NCBI GenBank assembly: GCA_910583945.1
Contig: CAJTYF010000002.1
Coordinates: 23,454 to 87,453 of the forward strand
DNA length: 64,000 nt
Direction: 5' to 3'
From: an uncultured Bacilli bacterium
GTDB taxonomy: Bacteria > Bacillota_I > Bacilli_A > RF39 > UBA660
A program made the position numbers and the translations under genes. This document shows positions 43,357 to 51,727 of this stretch, piece after piece; within the stretch, counting starts at the first letter, position 1, and each line of letters begins with the position of its first letter. The notes below the pieces were generated by a model. That model had not been told where the DNA came from and searched no databases. It saw only the letters and a list, made by a program, of their open reading frames with translations.

Positions 43357-43629
43357 TTAACGTCTTGGTATCCGATGATTTTCTACGATATTTCTTTCAA
43401 TAAATAATTGTTCTAAAGAAATACCAAGAGTATCAGCAATATGACCTATGTAATCAATTCGTGCATTTCTTCTTGCATTTTCTAAATTAGAAACATAAGT
43501 AGTGGTAGTTCCAAGTTCTTCTGCAAAATCTTCTTGGGACCAGTTCTTTTTAATTCTAAAATAGACTATGTTGTTAGCAAGAATTTTACGAGCCCGATCT
43601 TCATAGTTTTTACTCTTAATAATCATCAC
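43357..43629 (-). CDS. Xre-family repressor (90 aa)
   Basis: A clear Xre helix-turn-helix covers residues 14-70: NIVYFRIKKNWSQEDFAEEL, then TTTTYVSNLENARRN and DTLGISLEQLF. It is divergently oriented to the plus-strand gene at 43796, the usual place for an ICE master repressor. Confidence 0.82.
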   Translation of the reverse strand: MMIIKSKNYEDRARKILANNIVYFRIKKNWSQEDFAEELGTTTTYVSNLENARRNARIDYIGHIADTLGISLEQLFIERNIVENHRIPRR

Positions 43630-43795
43630 ACCCTTTCCTTATAACTTACTAATATTGTAATAAGTTTATTTTCTTTCAACCATACCAACTATGTAGTAAT
43701 ATACTTGTAATAATATTAAAGTACAGTATGAGAAGTTTGACGAAAAAGTGCTAGAAGGTAGGCAAAAATATAGAAAATGAAAAGGAGCTAAAAGT

Positions 43796-44326
43796 ATGAA
43801 AGTACAAAATAACAATCTACAAGAATGTGCAGATAACATTTCAAAAAAATTAGAAGAAAGGATTAAAAAAATAATGGCGATTGAGTACCATTATGATTTA
43901 TTAGACTTTTTTAAAGAGCTTGATAAATTCACAGAATCAGAACAACTTTTTGCTTATGAATTATTGATGAATGATTATTTAAAAAAGATTAAAGAATTTA
44001 ATTCTAATATAATACTTGATAGAAAACAAAATCGTAAAATTGACGATATAACAGATTTCTTTGACTATGATTATTATTCTAAAAACAAAGAGAATGTAAG
44101 TGATGATGAATATTATGATGTAATAGAAGAAGCAGAATATATTGTTGCTAATTTCATTTCAAAAATATTTAATCAAAAAGGTAGAACATTAACACTACCT
44201 GTTACGATTCAAAACATAAAAGATTATGGTGTTAGTAGTGTTGTTCCAGAAAAAGATATGAAAAAGGTTATCTACTGGATCATATTAAAATTAGCAACTA
44301 TCTATAATTATTATGCAGTAAACTAA
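43796..44326 (+). CDS. Hypothetical ICE protein (176 aa)
   Basis: The gene is divergent from the Xre repressor and follows a GGAGC site. The product is helical and acidic in the middle (YYSKNKENVSDDEYYDVIEE) with no recognised motif. Position at the regulatory end of the ICE suggests a regulatory or maintenance role (inference). Confidence 0.6.
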   Translation: MKVQNNNLQECADNISKKLEERIKKIMAIEYHYDLLDFFKELDKFTESEQLFAYELLMNDYLKKIKEFNSNIILDRKQNRKIDDITDFFDYDYYSKNKENVSDDEYYDVIEEAEYIVANFISKIFNQKGRTLTLPVTIQNIKDYGVSSVVPEKDMKKVIYWIILKLATIYNYYAVN

Positions 44327-44452
44327 AGTAGTAGTATAAGTAGTAAATTAGCAGTACAAAAAAGCCTAATTTCTAAAACACTCTTATTGAGTGTTTTTTA
44401 TAGAAAAAGATAAATAAATATGCTATAATATAATTGATAAGGAGGAACAAAA

Positions 44453-45307
44453 GTGAAAAATATTAAAAAATTTGGTTTATTGTTTTTATTAGTTGTTATG
44501 ATAACAACATTAACAGCTTGTGGTGGGAATGAAAAAAATAGTAGTAGCAATAGTAGTTCTCTAAAAACAAGTGAATTATCAATAGAAGATTTTAAATGGG
44601 AAACGAAAGCAAGTAAATGTAATGGGGATGATTGCTATGTATTATCATTAGTTAATAATTCTAAATTTGATGTTATCGGAGTAAATTTTTCATATAAAGT
44701 CAAGGACGACGTTTCTGATAGTGAATTGAGTGTATATGATGAATTTATGCGCGAACACGATGGTTACATTGATGAAGATGACTCTCCAAAAGATGTAACT
44801 CTAATAGGAAGTAAAGATCAATTAGTAGAAAAAGGTGCAACTTTAACTGATTTAAGATTTACAGTAGGATTCCAAGACAATTCTTGGTATGATTATCCAA
44901 CTGATAAACAATTTGAGTTAATGGAGCCAAGAGAATTAGAACTTGGAATAATAAATAATAATAAGTTGTATATTGCTTATTATAATTTTAAAGAAAAATC
45001 TTGGAAATTAGATGAAAAGAGCGCTTCTGCTGACACTTGGTCAAATAAAGAAATAGCTAAAAAAATTAGTAAACCAAATGAAAAACATCATGTAATAATA
45101 ACTGATGATGATGATGAATTTGAAATACATTCATACGGAGTTACTGAAGATATGTACAATGAATATATACAAGCGTTAATATCTGCTGGATTTACTAAAG
45201 AAGATTATAATTCACATTTTGAAGGAACAGATTCTAATGGATATGAAGTTGAAGTTTGGCATTATAAAGAAGAACAAAGATTAAGTATTAGTATAGAAAA
45301 ACAATAA
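44453..45307 (+). CDS. Lipoprotein (284 aa), ICE cargo
   Basis: A lipoprotein signal peptide ends with the lipobox LTAC (KKFGLLFLLVVMITTLTACG). A Ser/Asn-rich linker follows, then a domain of about 130 residues (FKWETKASKCNGDDCYVLSL, FDVIGVNFSYKVKD) and a C-terminal small domain (YGVTEDMYNEYIQALISAGF). An AAGGAGG ribosome site precedes the ATG, and an intrinsic terminator follows. Function unknown; surface-exclusion is one possibility. Confidence 0.75.
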   Translation: MKNIKKFGLLFLLVVMITTLTACGGNEKNSSSNSSSLKTSELSIEDFKWETKASKCNGDDCYVLSLVNNSKFDVIGVNFSYKVKDDVSDSELSVYDEFMREHDGYIDEDDSPKDVTLIGSKDQLVEKGATLTDLRFTVGFQDNSWYDYPTDKQFELMEPRELELGIINNNKLYIAYYNFKEKSWKLDEKSASADTWSNKEIAKKISKPNEKHHVIITDDDDEFEIHSYGVTEDMYNEYIQALISAGFTKEDYNSHFEGTDSNGYEVEVWHYKEEQRLSISIEKQ

Positions 45308-45317
45308 ACTACTTAAA

Positions 45318-45344
45318 GAAGATTGAATATAATCTTCTTTTTTT
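45318..45344 (+). terminator. Intrinsic terminator after the lipoprotein gene
   Basis: GAAGATT-GAATAT-AATCTTC followed by seven T (45338-45344). It closes the right-most ICE gene about 125 nt before attR. Confidence 0.85.
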
Positions 45345-45470
45345 GTGCATTTCTTAAATAAAATTGATAATTTTCTCCGAAAATAAAAAAACACCTAGGT
45401 TACCCTATGTAATGTTTCTAGTTATCAGTAAATTCTGTTGATTTTATTATCTATATTGTTTTGTGGTTTA

Positions 45471-45500
45471 TGTCATCGGAGCAGTGGGTGGTGTTCGCCC
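45471..45500 (+). other. attR of the ICE (core GT at 45484-45485)
   Basis: The element arm TGTCATCGGAGCA (45471-45483) is followed by the GT core and then GGGTGGTGTTCGCCC, which is the 3' part of the DGR repeat (B' half-site). It complements attL exactly: left arm and right arm form an inverted repeat with 12 of 13 matches around GT. Confidence 0.85.
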
Positions 45501-45519
45501 CTGCTTTTACATCGACTAA
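45484..45519 (+). pseudogene. Displaced 3' end of the DGR target gene with the VR 3' homing region
   Basis: Read in the target frame this gives VGGVRPCFYID and a TAA at 45517-45519. Bases 45486-45503 equal the template repeat at 46208-46225 (offset 722) through GGGTGGTGTTCGCCCCTG; after that the two differ at several non-adenine positions, as expected for IMH versus IMH*. It has been separated from the rest of VR by the ICE. Confidence 0.9.
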
Positions 45520-45555
45520 TCCTTAATCCAACCCCCTTGTGGGGTGGTTAAGGAT
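45519..45555 (+). promoter_or_regulatory. Hairpin downstream of the VR/IMH
   Basis: ATCCTTAATCCAACCCC and GGGGTGGTTAAGGAT form a long imperfect stem (two single-base bulges) with a small CTTGT loop. DGRs such as that of Bordetella phage BPP-1 have a hairpin just 3' of the IMH that aids homing. Alternatively it is a transcription terminator of the target gene, although no T-run follows. Confidence 0.55.
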
Positions 45556-45574
45556 GTCGAGGGGAGGTACAATA

Positions 45575-46129
45575 ATGAGTGTATTGAAAAGAAAGAGAAA
45601 CATATCAAAAATGGAATTTTATCATAATGCGATAAAATTACGATTGATGATGACAGAATTTCTTTTGCGAGATTTTGGAATAAAATCAAGGAGAAGAAAT
45701 TTAGACTTTGCCAAAGATGTCTATGATATGGAGGAAGAAGATATTTCTCAAATAGAGGAAATTTTGTCTGCTTATGACATCAAAAACAGTTTCATTGATA
45801 ATTTTCCTACTTGGCTAATTGATAAAGAAAGAGATTATTTCATGGACTTATTGAGGGATATGATGAAAAATATTTGTTCTGCAAATACAATCCATATCAC
45901 CAATAAAGAAGAATACTATATGAGAAGAAATTATCAAACACAAGCAATTTGTAATTGTGAAAATCTTTTGCAAGAGATGCAATATATAATTTATGTATGT
46001 CATCCAAATGTGGAAAAGTATATGAAGTATGTTGATATGATTGAAAAAGAAATAGTTTTATTAAAAGGTTGGAGAAAATCTGATAATAAGATATTTAAGG
46101 AATTAAATAATAAAGAAAATCAAGGGTAA
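45575..46129 (+). CDS. avd: DGR accessory variability protein (Avd-like), longer than usual
   Basis: The ATG at 45575 is used because GGGGAGG lies 7 nt upstream; an earlier in-frame GTG overlaps the hairpin. The 184-residue product is all-helical, starts with a basic segment (SVLKRKRNISKMEFYHNAIK) and ends VDMIEKEIVLLKGWRKSDNK, which matches the last helix of Avd proteins. It lies directly 5' of the template repeat and RT gene. Classic Avd is ~128 aa and forms a pentamer binding the RT; this one has ~55 extra residues. Confidence 0.82.
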   Translation: MSVLKRKRNISKMEFYHNAIKLRLMMTEFLLRDFGIKSRRRNLDFAKDVYDMEEEDISQIEEILSAYDIKNSFIDNFPTWLIDKERDYFMDLLRDMMKNICSANTIHITNKEEYYMRRNYQTQAICNCENLLQEMQYIIYVCHPNVEKYMKYVDMIEKEIVLLKGWRKSDNKIFKELNNKENQG

Positions 46130-46143
46130 AGTTTGTAATTACT

Positions 46144-46224
46144 ATTCTTCTGGCTTCGCTAATGTCAACAACAATGGTAATAGCAACAACAACAATGCTA
46201 GTGGTGTGGGTGGTGTTCGCCCCT
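46144..46224 (+). repeat. DGR template repeat (TR)
   Basis: This 81-bp region matches the variable repeat split between 13638-13701 and 45486-45503. It is rich in AAC/AAT codons (AACAACAAT and AACAACAACAAT) that provide mutable adenines. It lies between the avd and RT genes. The following 46225-46352 (no gene) probably belongs to the TR RNA spacer needed for cDNA priming. Confidence 0.95.
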
Positions 46225-46352
46225 GATTTTAACTCGCACAATGATTAGGTTTATGTACCGTTGCGATTATTAAAAGGAAACTTTATCCTGTCCGAAAGGC
46301 AAATAGATATTTTGATACCATTTGATAAGTCAATTATGGTTAGGAACAAAGT

Positions 46353-47561
46353 ATGATAAATAAGATTAGTAATGCCAATGTTTTAATAAATAGTTTCTAT
46401 GAAGCAAGAAAAAATTGCAGTTGGAAAAATAGTATTCAACAATATGAAGCCAATCTCTTAAAAAATATTAGGAAAACACAATTAGATTTAAGAAATAAGA
46501 CTTATAGGCAAGGGGAGTTTTATAATTTCTTTTTGTGTGAAAGAGGAAAAGAAAGATATGTACGTTCCATTTGTTTCTATGATAGGGTCATACAAAGAGC
46601 ATTGTGCGACCAATTAAATCCCATAGTTGAACCATATCTAATACATGATAATGGTGCAAGTGTGAAAAAGAAAGGTATTGATTTTGCTAGAAAGAGACTA
46701 GAAAATCATTTGCATAAGTATTATAGAAAGTATGGAAACCAAGGATATGCACTCACTATTGATTTTAGTAAGTTTTATGATAATATACTTCATAAACCTT
46801 TAATGGATATGTACAGAGAAATTATTGATGATGAAGATATAATCAATTTGATTGCTCATTTAGTCGATAGTTTTTCTGTTGATGTATCCAATTATAATAT
46901 GACTGAAAAAGATTTGTTTGACTCTTTAAAATATGCTAAATCTAATTCCGAAAAGACAGGAGAAAAGTATGTACATAAGTCTTTAGGTATAGGTAGCCAA
47001 ATATCACAAATATCAGGTATTTATTACCCATCTAAAATGGATAATTATTGTAAGATAGTTAAAGGTATTAAATTTTATGGTAGATATATGGATGATACCT
47101 ATATAATTAGTAATAGTAAAGAAGAGTTAAAACAGTTATTGATAGAAATTGATAAAATATGTACTAATTTAGGCATTTTTATCAATCATAAAAAGACACA
47201 AATATTTAAATTAGACAAAGGATTTAAGTTTTTAAAAATCCAATATAGACTAACAGAAACAGGTCATCTTGTTAGAATACCTGTTAAAAATACTTTTGTT
47301 AGAGAAAAAAGAAAATTGAAAAGTTTTAAAAGGATGCTAGATAGTGGGCAGATGACTTTTAAAGATATACAAGAACAATATAAATCATGGAGAGGTAATC
47401 TTTTAAAATATGACTGTCATCGCACTTTAAGAAGTGTTGACGCTTTATTTAATGATTTATTTATAAAAAAAGATTTGAAAAAAGAGGTTAAAAAACCTGT
47501 AATAGAAAAGCCACTTGAAAATAAAAAACAAGTACAATTGACTATATTTGATTTTATATAA
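46353..47561 (+). CDS. DGR reverse transcriptase
   Basis: The 402-residue product has the RT fingers/palm motifs in order: KTYRQGEFYNFFLCERGKER, RVIQRALCDQL, LTIDFSKFYDNI, the DGR-type LGIGSQISQISGIYY in place of the usual QGxxxSP, catalytic YGRYMDDTYIIS (YMDD) and LGIFINHKKTQIFKL. The C-terminal thumb is short. The GxxSQ motif is characteristic of mutagenic DGR RTs. It would copy the TR RNA with errors at adenines and, with Avd, transfer the cDNA to VR. Confidence 0.95.
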   Translation: MINKISNANVLINSFYEARKNCSWKNSIQQYEANLLKNIRKTQLDLRNKTYRQGEFYNFFLCERGKERYVRSICFYDRVIQRALCDQLNPIVEPYLIHDNGASVKKKGIDFARKRLENHLHKYYRKYGNQGYALTIDFSKFYDNILHKPLMDMYREIIDDEDIINLIAHLVDSFSVDVSNYNMTEKDLFDSLKYAKSNSEKTGEKYVHKSLGIGSQISQISGIYYPSKMDNYCKIVKGIKFYGRYMDDTYIISNSKEELKQLLIEIDKICTNLGIFINHKKTQIFKLDKGFKFLKIQYRLTETGHLVRIPVKNTFVREKRKLKSFKRMLDSGQMTFKDIQEQYKSWRGNLLKYDCHRTLRSVDALFNDLFIKKDLKKEVKKPVIEKPLENKKQVQLTIFDFI

Positions 47562-47666
47562 ACTTCCACATTTTTCACACCTAAAAGGTGTTATAATGTA
47601 TTTAGTAATAAAGGCGATAGAAATATTGTCTTTTTTTGTGTTTGTAAGGAGGGGAAGTAACAAAAC

Positions 47667-48020
47667 ATGGAAAATATTACATTAGGGCAAGTTGCACTCG
47701 CACTTTCTTTTATTTTGCTTTTAATTGGTAATATAAAGTCTTTAATAAAAGAATTTAAAAATCCTATTGATAAGAGAATATCTGAAATGTTAAAGCCTAT
47801 ACAAAAAGAAATAGTGGATATTAAAGATAATATTTCTACTTTAGAGGTTAATGACTTAAAAACAGATTTAGTTAATTTCATGGGGATGGCAGAAATGGGT
47901 GCAGTTACAGAGGAACAAAAAATAAGAGGGCATGAACTATATGATAGATACCGAGAAAAAGGTGGAAATTCTTATATTCACGACCAATGGGAGAAATTAA
48001 AAAAGGAGGGAAAGTTATGA
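47667..48020 (+). CDS. XhlA/holin-like membrane protein with coiled coil
   Basis: One N-terminal membrane segment (TLGQVALALSFILLLIGNI) is followed by a coiled coil (PIQKEIVDIKDNISTLE) and a charged C-terminus. The gene starts the lysis cassette and overlaps the holin gene (ATGA). Such proteins assist the holin; exact family uncertain. Confidence 0.65.
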   Translation: MENITLGQVALALSFILLLIGNIKSLIKEFKNPIDKRISEMLKPIQKEIVDIKDNISTLEVNDLKTDLVNFMGMAEMGAVTEEQKIRGHELYDRYREKGGNSYIHDQWEKLKKEGKL

Positions 48021-48217
48021 GCAATAAAGTATATGATGTTTTAAAATACATCGCTCAAATAGTATTACCTGCACTTGGTACTCTATATTTTGCTTTAGCA
48101 AGTATATGGGGATTACCTTATGGTGAAGAAGTAGTAGGTACTATTACTGCAGTAGATGCTTTTCTTGGAGCATTGTTAATGATTTCAAGTGCTAATTACA
48201 ACAAATATGGGAACTAA
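48017..48217 (+). CDS. Phage holin (phi LC3-like, 66 aa)
   Basis: The start at 48017 is behind AAAAGGAGGG. Two membrane segments (IAQIVLPALGTLYFALASIW and AVDAFLGALLMISSANY) separated by GLPYGEEVVGTITA match LC3-type holins of Firmicute phages. It makes the membrane lesion that releases the endolysin. Confidence 0.85.
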   Translation: MSNKVYDVLKYIAQIVLPALGTLYFALASIWGLPYGEEVVGTITAVDAFLGALLMISSANYNKYGN

Positions 48218-48263
48218 TTGATGGTTCTCTTTTTATTTGATTTCTAATAAGGAGGAGAAAGTT

Positions 48264-48422
48264 ATGGAAAAAGAAATTAAAGAAGAAGTAAAGGAAGTTT
48301 CAGAAGAAATGGAAACTCAAACAACATTTAATGAAGATGGATTAGATGTATTGGTTGAGGGAGAAGATTGTTCTGTTGAAAACGAAGAAGAGGTGATTGA
48401 AGATGCAAATGAGGACAAGTAA
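48264..48422 (+). CDS. Small acidic protein of unknown function (52 aa)
   Basis: The ATG at 48264 follows AAGGAGGAG. The product (MEKEIKEEVKEVSEEMETQT...) is almost entirely acidic/charged, and its end overlaps the endolysin start by 20 nt. It may serve translational coupling. Confidence 0.5.
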   Translation: MEKEIKEEVKEVSEEMETQTTFNEDGLDVLVEGEDCSVENEEEVIEDANEDK

Positions 48423-49341
48423 GCCAAGTAATAATAAATTCTATATTACTAGGTCAAGAGGTGGCTATTCTACTTGTATTCAAGGGCATCCAACAGATGC
48501 TAATGCAAATGTATTAGCAAACTGTGTAGGCTATGCCTGTGGTAGATTTAATGAAATTATAGGGAGTATGAAATATCCTAGTCTTAACTGTAATGCAGAA
48601 AACTTTATTGAAAGAGCAAAGAGTCTAGGGTTAAAAGTTGTATCATATCCAACTTTAGGTGGTATTATGGTATGGCAAAAGGGTGCAACATTATCAGGAA
48701 ACGATGGAGCAGGTCATGTTGCTATTGTTGAAAGAATAGATGGTGCTAATAAGATTTATACTTCTGAAAGTGGATATGGTTCAAGTGCTTTTTGGAACTC
48801 TATAAGAACCAACTCAAATGGTAGATGGGGATTAGGTAATGGTTATACATTTAGAGGATGTATTGTTAATCCTGCTATTGGTGATATTCATCATGTAGAG
48901 CCTCAACCAAAACCATCACAAGATACATCAAATGGTTACAATGGTAAATTTAAAGTTGGAGATAAGGTAATTGTTAATGGTGCTTTATATGTTAGTAGTA
49001 CTGCATCATCTCCTAGTGGTTCAGTATCAAATAAAGAAACTGAAATTACTAGAGTAGCAGAAAATACTGCACATCCATATAATACTAAAGGTGATTTAGG
49101 ATGGATGAACGAGTCAGATATTAAATTAGTTTCTGCTCCTGCACCACAAAAACCACAAGCAGTTACATATACTGTTCAAAGAGGAGATAATTTAAGTACT
49201 ATTGCCAAGAAATTTGGTACTACATGGCAAGACATCTATAATAGAAATAAATCTATGATTGATGCCGATGCAAAAAGACATGGAGTAAAGGCTAATTATC
49301 ATAATTTCATTTATGCAGGTCAAGTATTAAATATTAAATAA
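48403..49341 (+). CDS. Endolysin: CHAP + SH3-like + LysM
   Basis: The start at 48403 follows AGAGGTGA. An N-terminal CHAP-type amidase/endopeptidase has Cys in ANCVGYACGR and His in GAGHVAIVERI. An SH3-like wall-binding module (FKVGDKVIVNGALYVSST ... GDLGWMNESDIK) and a C-terminal LysM (YTVQRGDNLSTIAKKFGTTW) follow. It degrades peptidoglycan at lysis and ends the prophage late region. Confidence 0.92.
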   Translation: MQMRTSKPSNNKFYITRSRGGYSTCIQGHPTDANANVLANCVGYACGRFNEIIGSMKYPSLNCNAENFIERAKSLGLKVVSYPTLGGIMVWQKGATLSGNDGAGHVAIVERIDGANKIYTSESGYGSSAFWNSIRTNSNGRWGLGNGYTFRGCIVNPAIGDIHHVEPQPKPSQDTSNGYNGKFKVGDKVIVNGALYVSSTASSPSGSVSNKETEITRVAENTAHPYNTKGDLGWMNESDIKLVSAPAPQKPQAVTYTVQRGDNLSTIAKKFGTTWQDIYNRNKSMIDADAKRHGVKANYHNFIYAGQVLNIK

Positions 49342-49346
49342 AATTA

Positions 49347-49378
49347 ACTAGGATGATTAAAAATCCTAGTCTTTTTTT
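49347..49378 (+). terminator. Intrinsic terminator after the endolysin gene
   Basis: ACTAGGAT and ATCCTAGT form the stem, followed by C and seven T. It closes the prophage late operon. A second hairpin AAGCTCG/CGAGCTT with short T-run is at 49513-49537; the interval between probably contains the prophage right end, but no att repeat can be confirmed. Confidence 0.88.
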
Positions 49379-49625
49379 ATGCTATTTTTTAAAATAAGAT
49401 ATGTAAAAAACATAAATAGTAACCCACAGGTAACCCACAAATACCCTTTTTTTTCTTGAAATATGGGCAACATCAATTTAGTAAACGTTAAGTTTATAAG
49501 ATTCAATATTTTAAGCTCGCTTTGTACGAGCTTTTTAATTTGTTATAAAAATGTGCGAAGTTTCCATTCATTATTGCTAGAGTTTTTAATTTTTTTTATG
49601 ATAAGATTTATCTGAGAGGAGCAAA

Positions 49626-50195
49626 ATGAATTTGGAAATTGGTAATAAAATTTTTGAACTAAGAAAGATTAATCATCTTTCACAAGAACAATTAGCGGAG
49701 AAATTAGAAGTGGTGAGACAAACTATATCAAAATGGGAATTGGGAGAAACGACTCCTGATCTTAAACAAGCCAAAGCATTAGCAAAAATATTTAAAATTA
49801 GTTTAGATGAATTGGTCGATAATGATTTAAAAGAAATACTTGTTGAAAAAAGTATAATTATTGAAAAAAATAATAAAACAACTAAAAATTTAAAGATTTT
49901 ATTTGTAATGATTTATCTTATTCTTTTAATCTTTTTTTTATTTATATTAATTCATTTTTTGTCAAAAAAAGATTTTACAAAGGAGTATCAAACTGAATTA
50001 CGGTGTGTTATTGATAATGAAAAATATAATATTTTTATAGATTTAGATGAGGATAATATGTATTATATATGGATTTATAATATAAATAGGGTTTTAGAAA
50101 ATAAACATTTAGCTGGATCCACTTTGCCTGAGGCTGCTTTGACACTTAAATATGTAAAGGGAGTTGCTCTTTATGAAGGTGGCGTTTGTAGATAA
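49626..50195 (+). CDS. Xre-type regulator with membrane segment (189 aa)
   Basis: An N-terminal helix-turn-helix (RKINHLSQEQLAEKLEVVRQ, then TISKWELGETTPDLKQA) is followed by a membrane segment (ILFVMIYLILLIFFLFILIH) and an extracytoplasmic C-terminal domain. Such membrane-tethered Xre proteins are frequent in Erysipelotrichia-like genomes. It stands alone just beyond the prophage. Confidence 0.8.
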   Translation: MNLEIGNKIFELRKINHLSQEQLAEKLEVVRQTISKWELGETTPDLKQAKALAKIFKISLDELVDNDLKEILVEKSIIIEKNNKTTKNLKILFVMIYLILLIFFLFILIHFLSKKDFTKEYQTELRCVIDNEKYNIFIDLDEDNMYYIWIYNINRVLENKHLAGSTLPEAALTLKYVKGVALYEGGVCR

Positions 50196-50403
50196 ATTTA
50201 AATAAAAAATTATATAAAAGTATGATTAAGCTGATTTTTTTAATAAAGTGTTGAATAAGAATAATGAATTGTCTGCATTTTTAAGTGAAAGTCCTTTTAA
50301 ATTCGCTTTATAATTATAATAATTGATATAGTTATCTATTTCCTATTAAAACTCTATTTATAATTATTCTCTTTGATATAACGTGTTATATGTATTTTTA
50401 TTT

Positions 50404-50600
50404 GTTCTTAAAAAATTTTAGCTATGGATCTTTGTTTTCCGTCTACTACGGAACGAATTATTTTACCTTTAATGTTTTTTTTCATAAATTAAAATAGGAG
50501 GCAATTTTATTCCCAGTAATATTGATTTAATGATAACAGAAGCCATTTCTGTATTGTTTAGTTCGTATCTTTGAATTGGTGAAAAAAGTCATAAAGACCT
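50404..50600 (-). pseudogene. Decayed DUF262-like gene fragment
   Basis: On the minus strand, shifting between frames gives ELNNTEMASVIIKSILLGIK, LPPILIYEK and then, after a frame shift at a run of A, IRSVVDGKQRS. This matches the N-terminal pattern of DUF262/ParB-like nucleases ('sIIesIlLgiPiPpi', 'vvDGqQRl'). Frameshifts and stops interrupt it. The 50196-51727 stretch otherwise contains only decayed or unassignable sequence. Confidence 0.5.
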
Positions 50601-50686
50601 GCTTGAGTATCTTTTATATAAGTTGATATTCTAATAGAAAACTATCATAAAGTTGCGGCTTCAACAATCATTTCTAATCTTTTTTT

Positions 50687-51400
50687 TTAGTTTCTTGGCG
50701 TAAAAGCCATATCTTCATTAAATATATCCGTTTTATTGCCAAAATATTTTATAATTTCTTTAATGGGTAATTCTGATATTTTTTCTAAGTTATTTATTTG
50801 AATTTTGGCAATCAACCAGAATATACTTTCCATAAAATATTTATTGTGTAATTTTTCTTCATTTTTAAATAGAATATTATTTGTCAAAATGTTTAGAGAA
50901 GTGATTATCAGTTTAAAATCTGCAATAATTTTAATCGTAATTTTTTATTCCTTTATGGGAAATATGATTTATTCTTTCATTTTTTCGTTGTATTTTGTAA
51001 TTTCATTAATATTGTTATAGGCAAGGCAAAGTAAATTTCTTATTTCTACCATAATAGTATCTATTTGTTTACTTTTTAAATCGTTTTTTATTAAGCGAGT
51101 AGAAATTACTTTTTGAATTAATTCGTCTTTTTCTATTAAGTTTTTTTCTGTATCAGTATATTCATATATCTTAATTTTTAAATAAATATTTTTTTGAAAA
51201 GGATCTTGATATGTTTTAGGTTCAATTTGATTGAAACTCTTTTCAGTTAATCCTGTAAAATATTCTAAACCAGAAAGTATTAGTTTTAATTTATAGTTGA
51301 TATATTTATTAGTGGTTTGAATTCTGTGAAAGCTATCACAAATGTAGTTGTAATCTTTATCTTTAAATAATACTAGACTTTGGCATTCAATATTAAGCAT
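50687..51400 (-). pseudogene. Degraded gene of unknown identity (two ORF pieces)
   Basis: Minus-strand ORF pieces of 143 aa (MLNIECQSLVLFKDKDYNYI..., 50969-51400) and about 66 aa (50687-50887, ending MAFTPRN) are separated by a stop and a frame change; the second piece is open upstream (ADFKLIITSLNILTNN). Together they look like one disrupted soluble protein. No family recognised. Confidence 0.35.
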
Positions 51401-51727
51401 GATGCTTTAATATAATAAGTAGATTTTTTAGAAGCCCATTAAAAATCCTAATTGAAATCTCTTATTTTTAATACTTGGTTCGTTAAAAGTTCATTTAATT
51501 CAGAAATATTATATTTTGATTCAGTACATCTTAATTTATTAAATAATAATTTTGTAAGGCTGATTTTTTTCATTTGTTTTACTCTGTTCTATATATTTAA
51601 TATTGAGTAAATATATTAAGAGAAATTAATTAATAAATCAATAGTTGTTGGATACAAAAATCAATTGTTAATATTTTTAGAACCATAATTTTATATAATC
51701 ATAAAATATTTTGAGGAGGAAATCTAA

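Larger units (their letters stand above)
13702..45485. mobile_element. Integrative conjugative element (~31.8 kb) inserted in the DGR variable repeat
   Basis: The element is bounded by GT cores at 13700-13701 and 45484-45485, with element-side inverted arms. Its gene set covers integration (large serine recombinase), DNA processing (MOBP-type relaxase, MobC-like protein, candidate oriT), coupling (VirD4), mating channel (VirB4, VirB6-like, PrgI, M23 peptidase, pilin-like protein), surface attachment (thioester adhesin, sortase), SSB, anti-restriction candidates (C5 methylase, ArdC-like protein) and Xre regulators. Nearly all genes are on the minus strand; two right-end genes are on the plus strand. 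Removing it restores the prophage reading frame, so the boundaries are exact rather than approximate. Confidence 0.9.

Noticed and set aside
49425..49450. Direct repeat TAACCCACA near the prophage right end as an att site
   Set aside because: The copies are only 9-10 nt long and adjacent to each other; no matching sequence is available at the prophage left end, which is outside the window.
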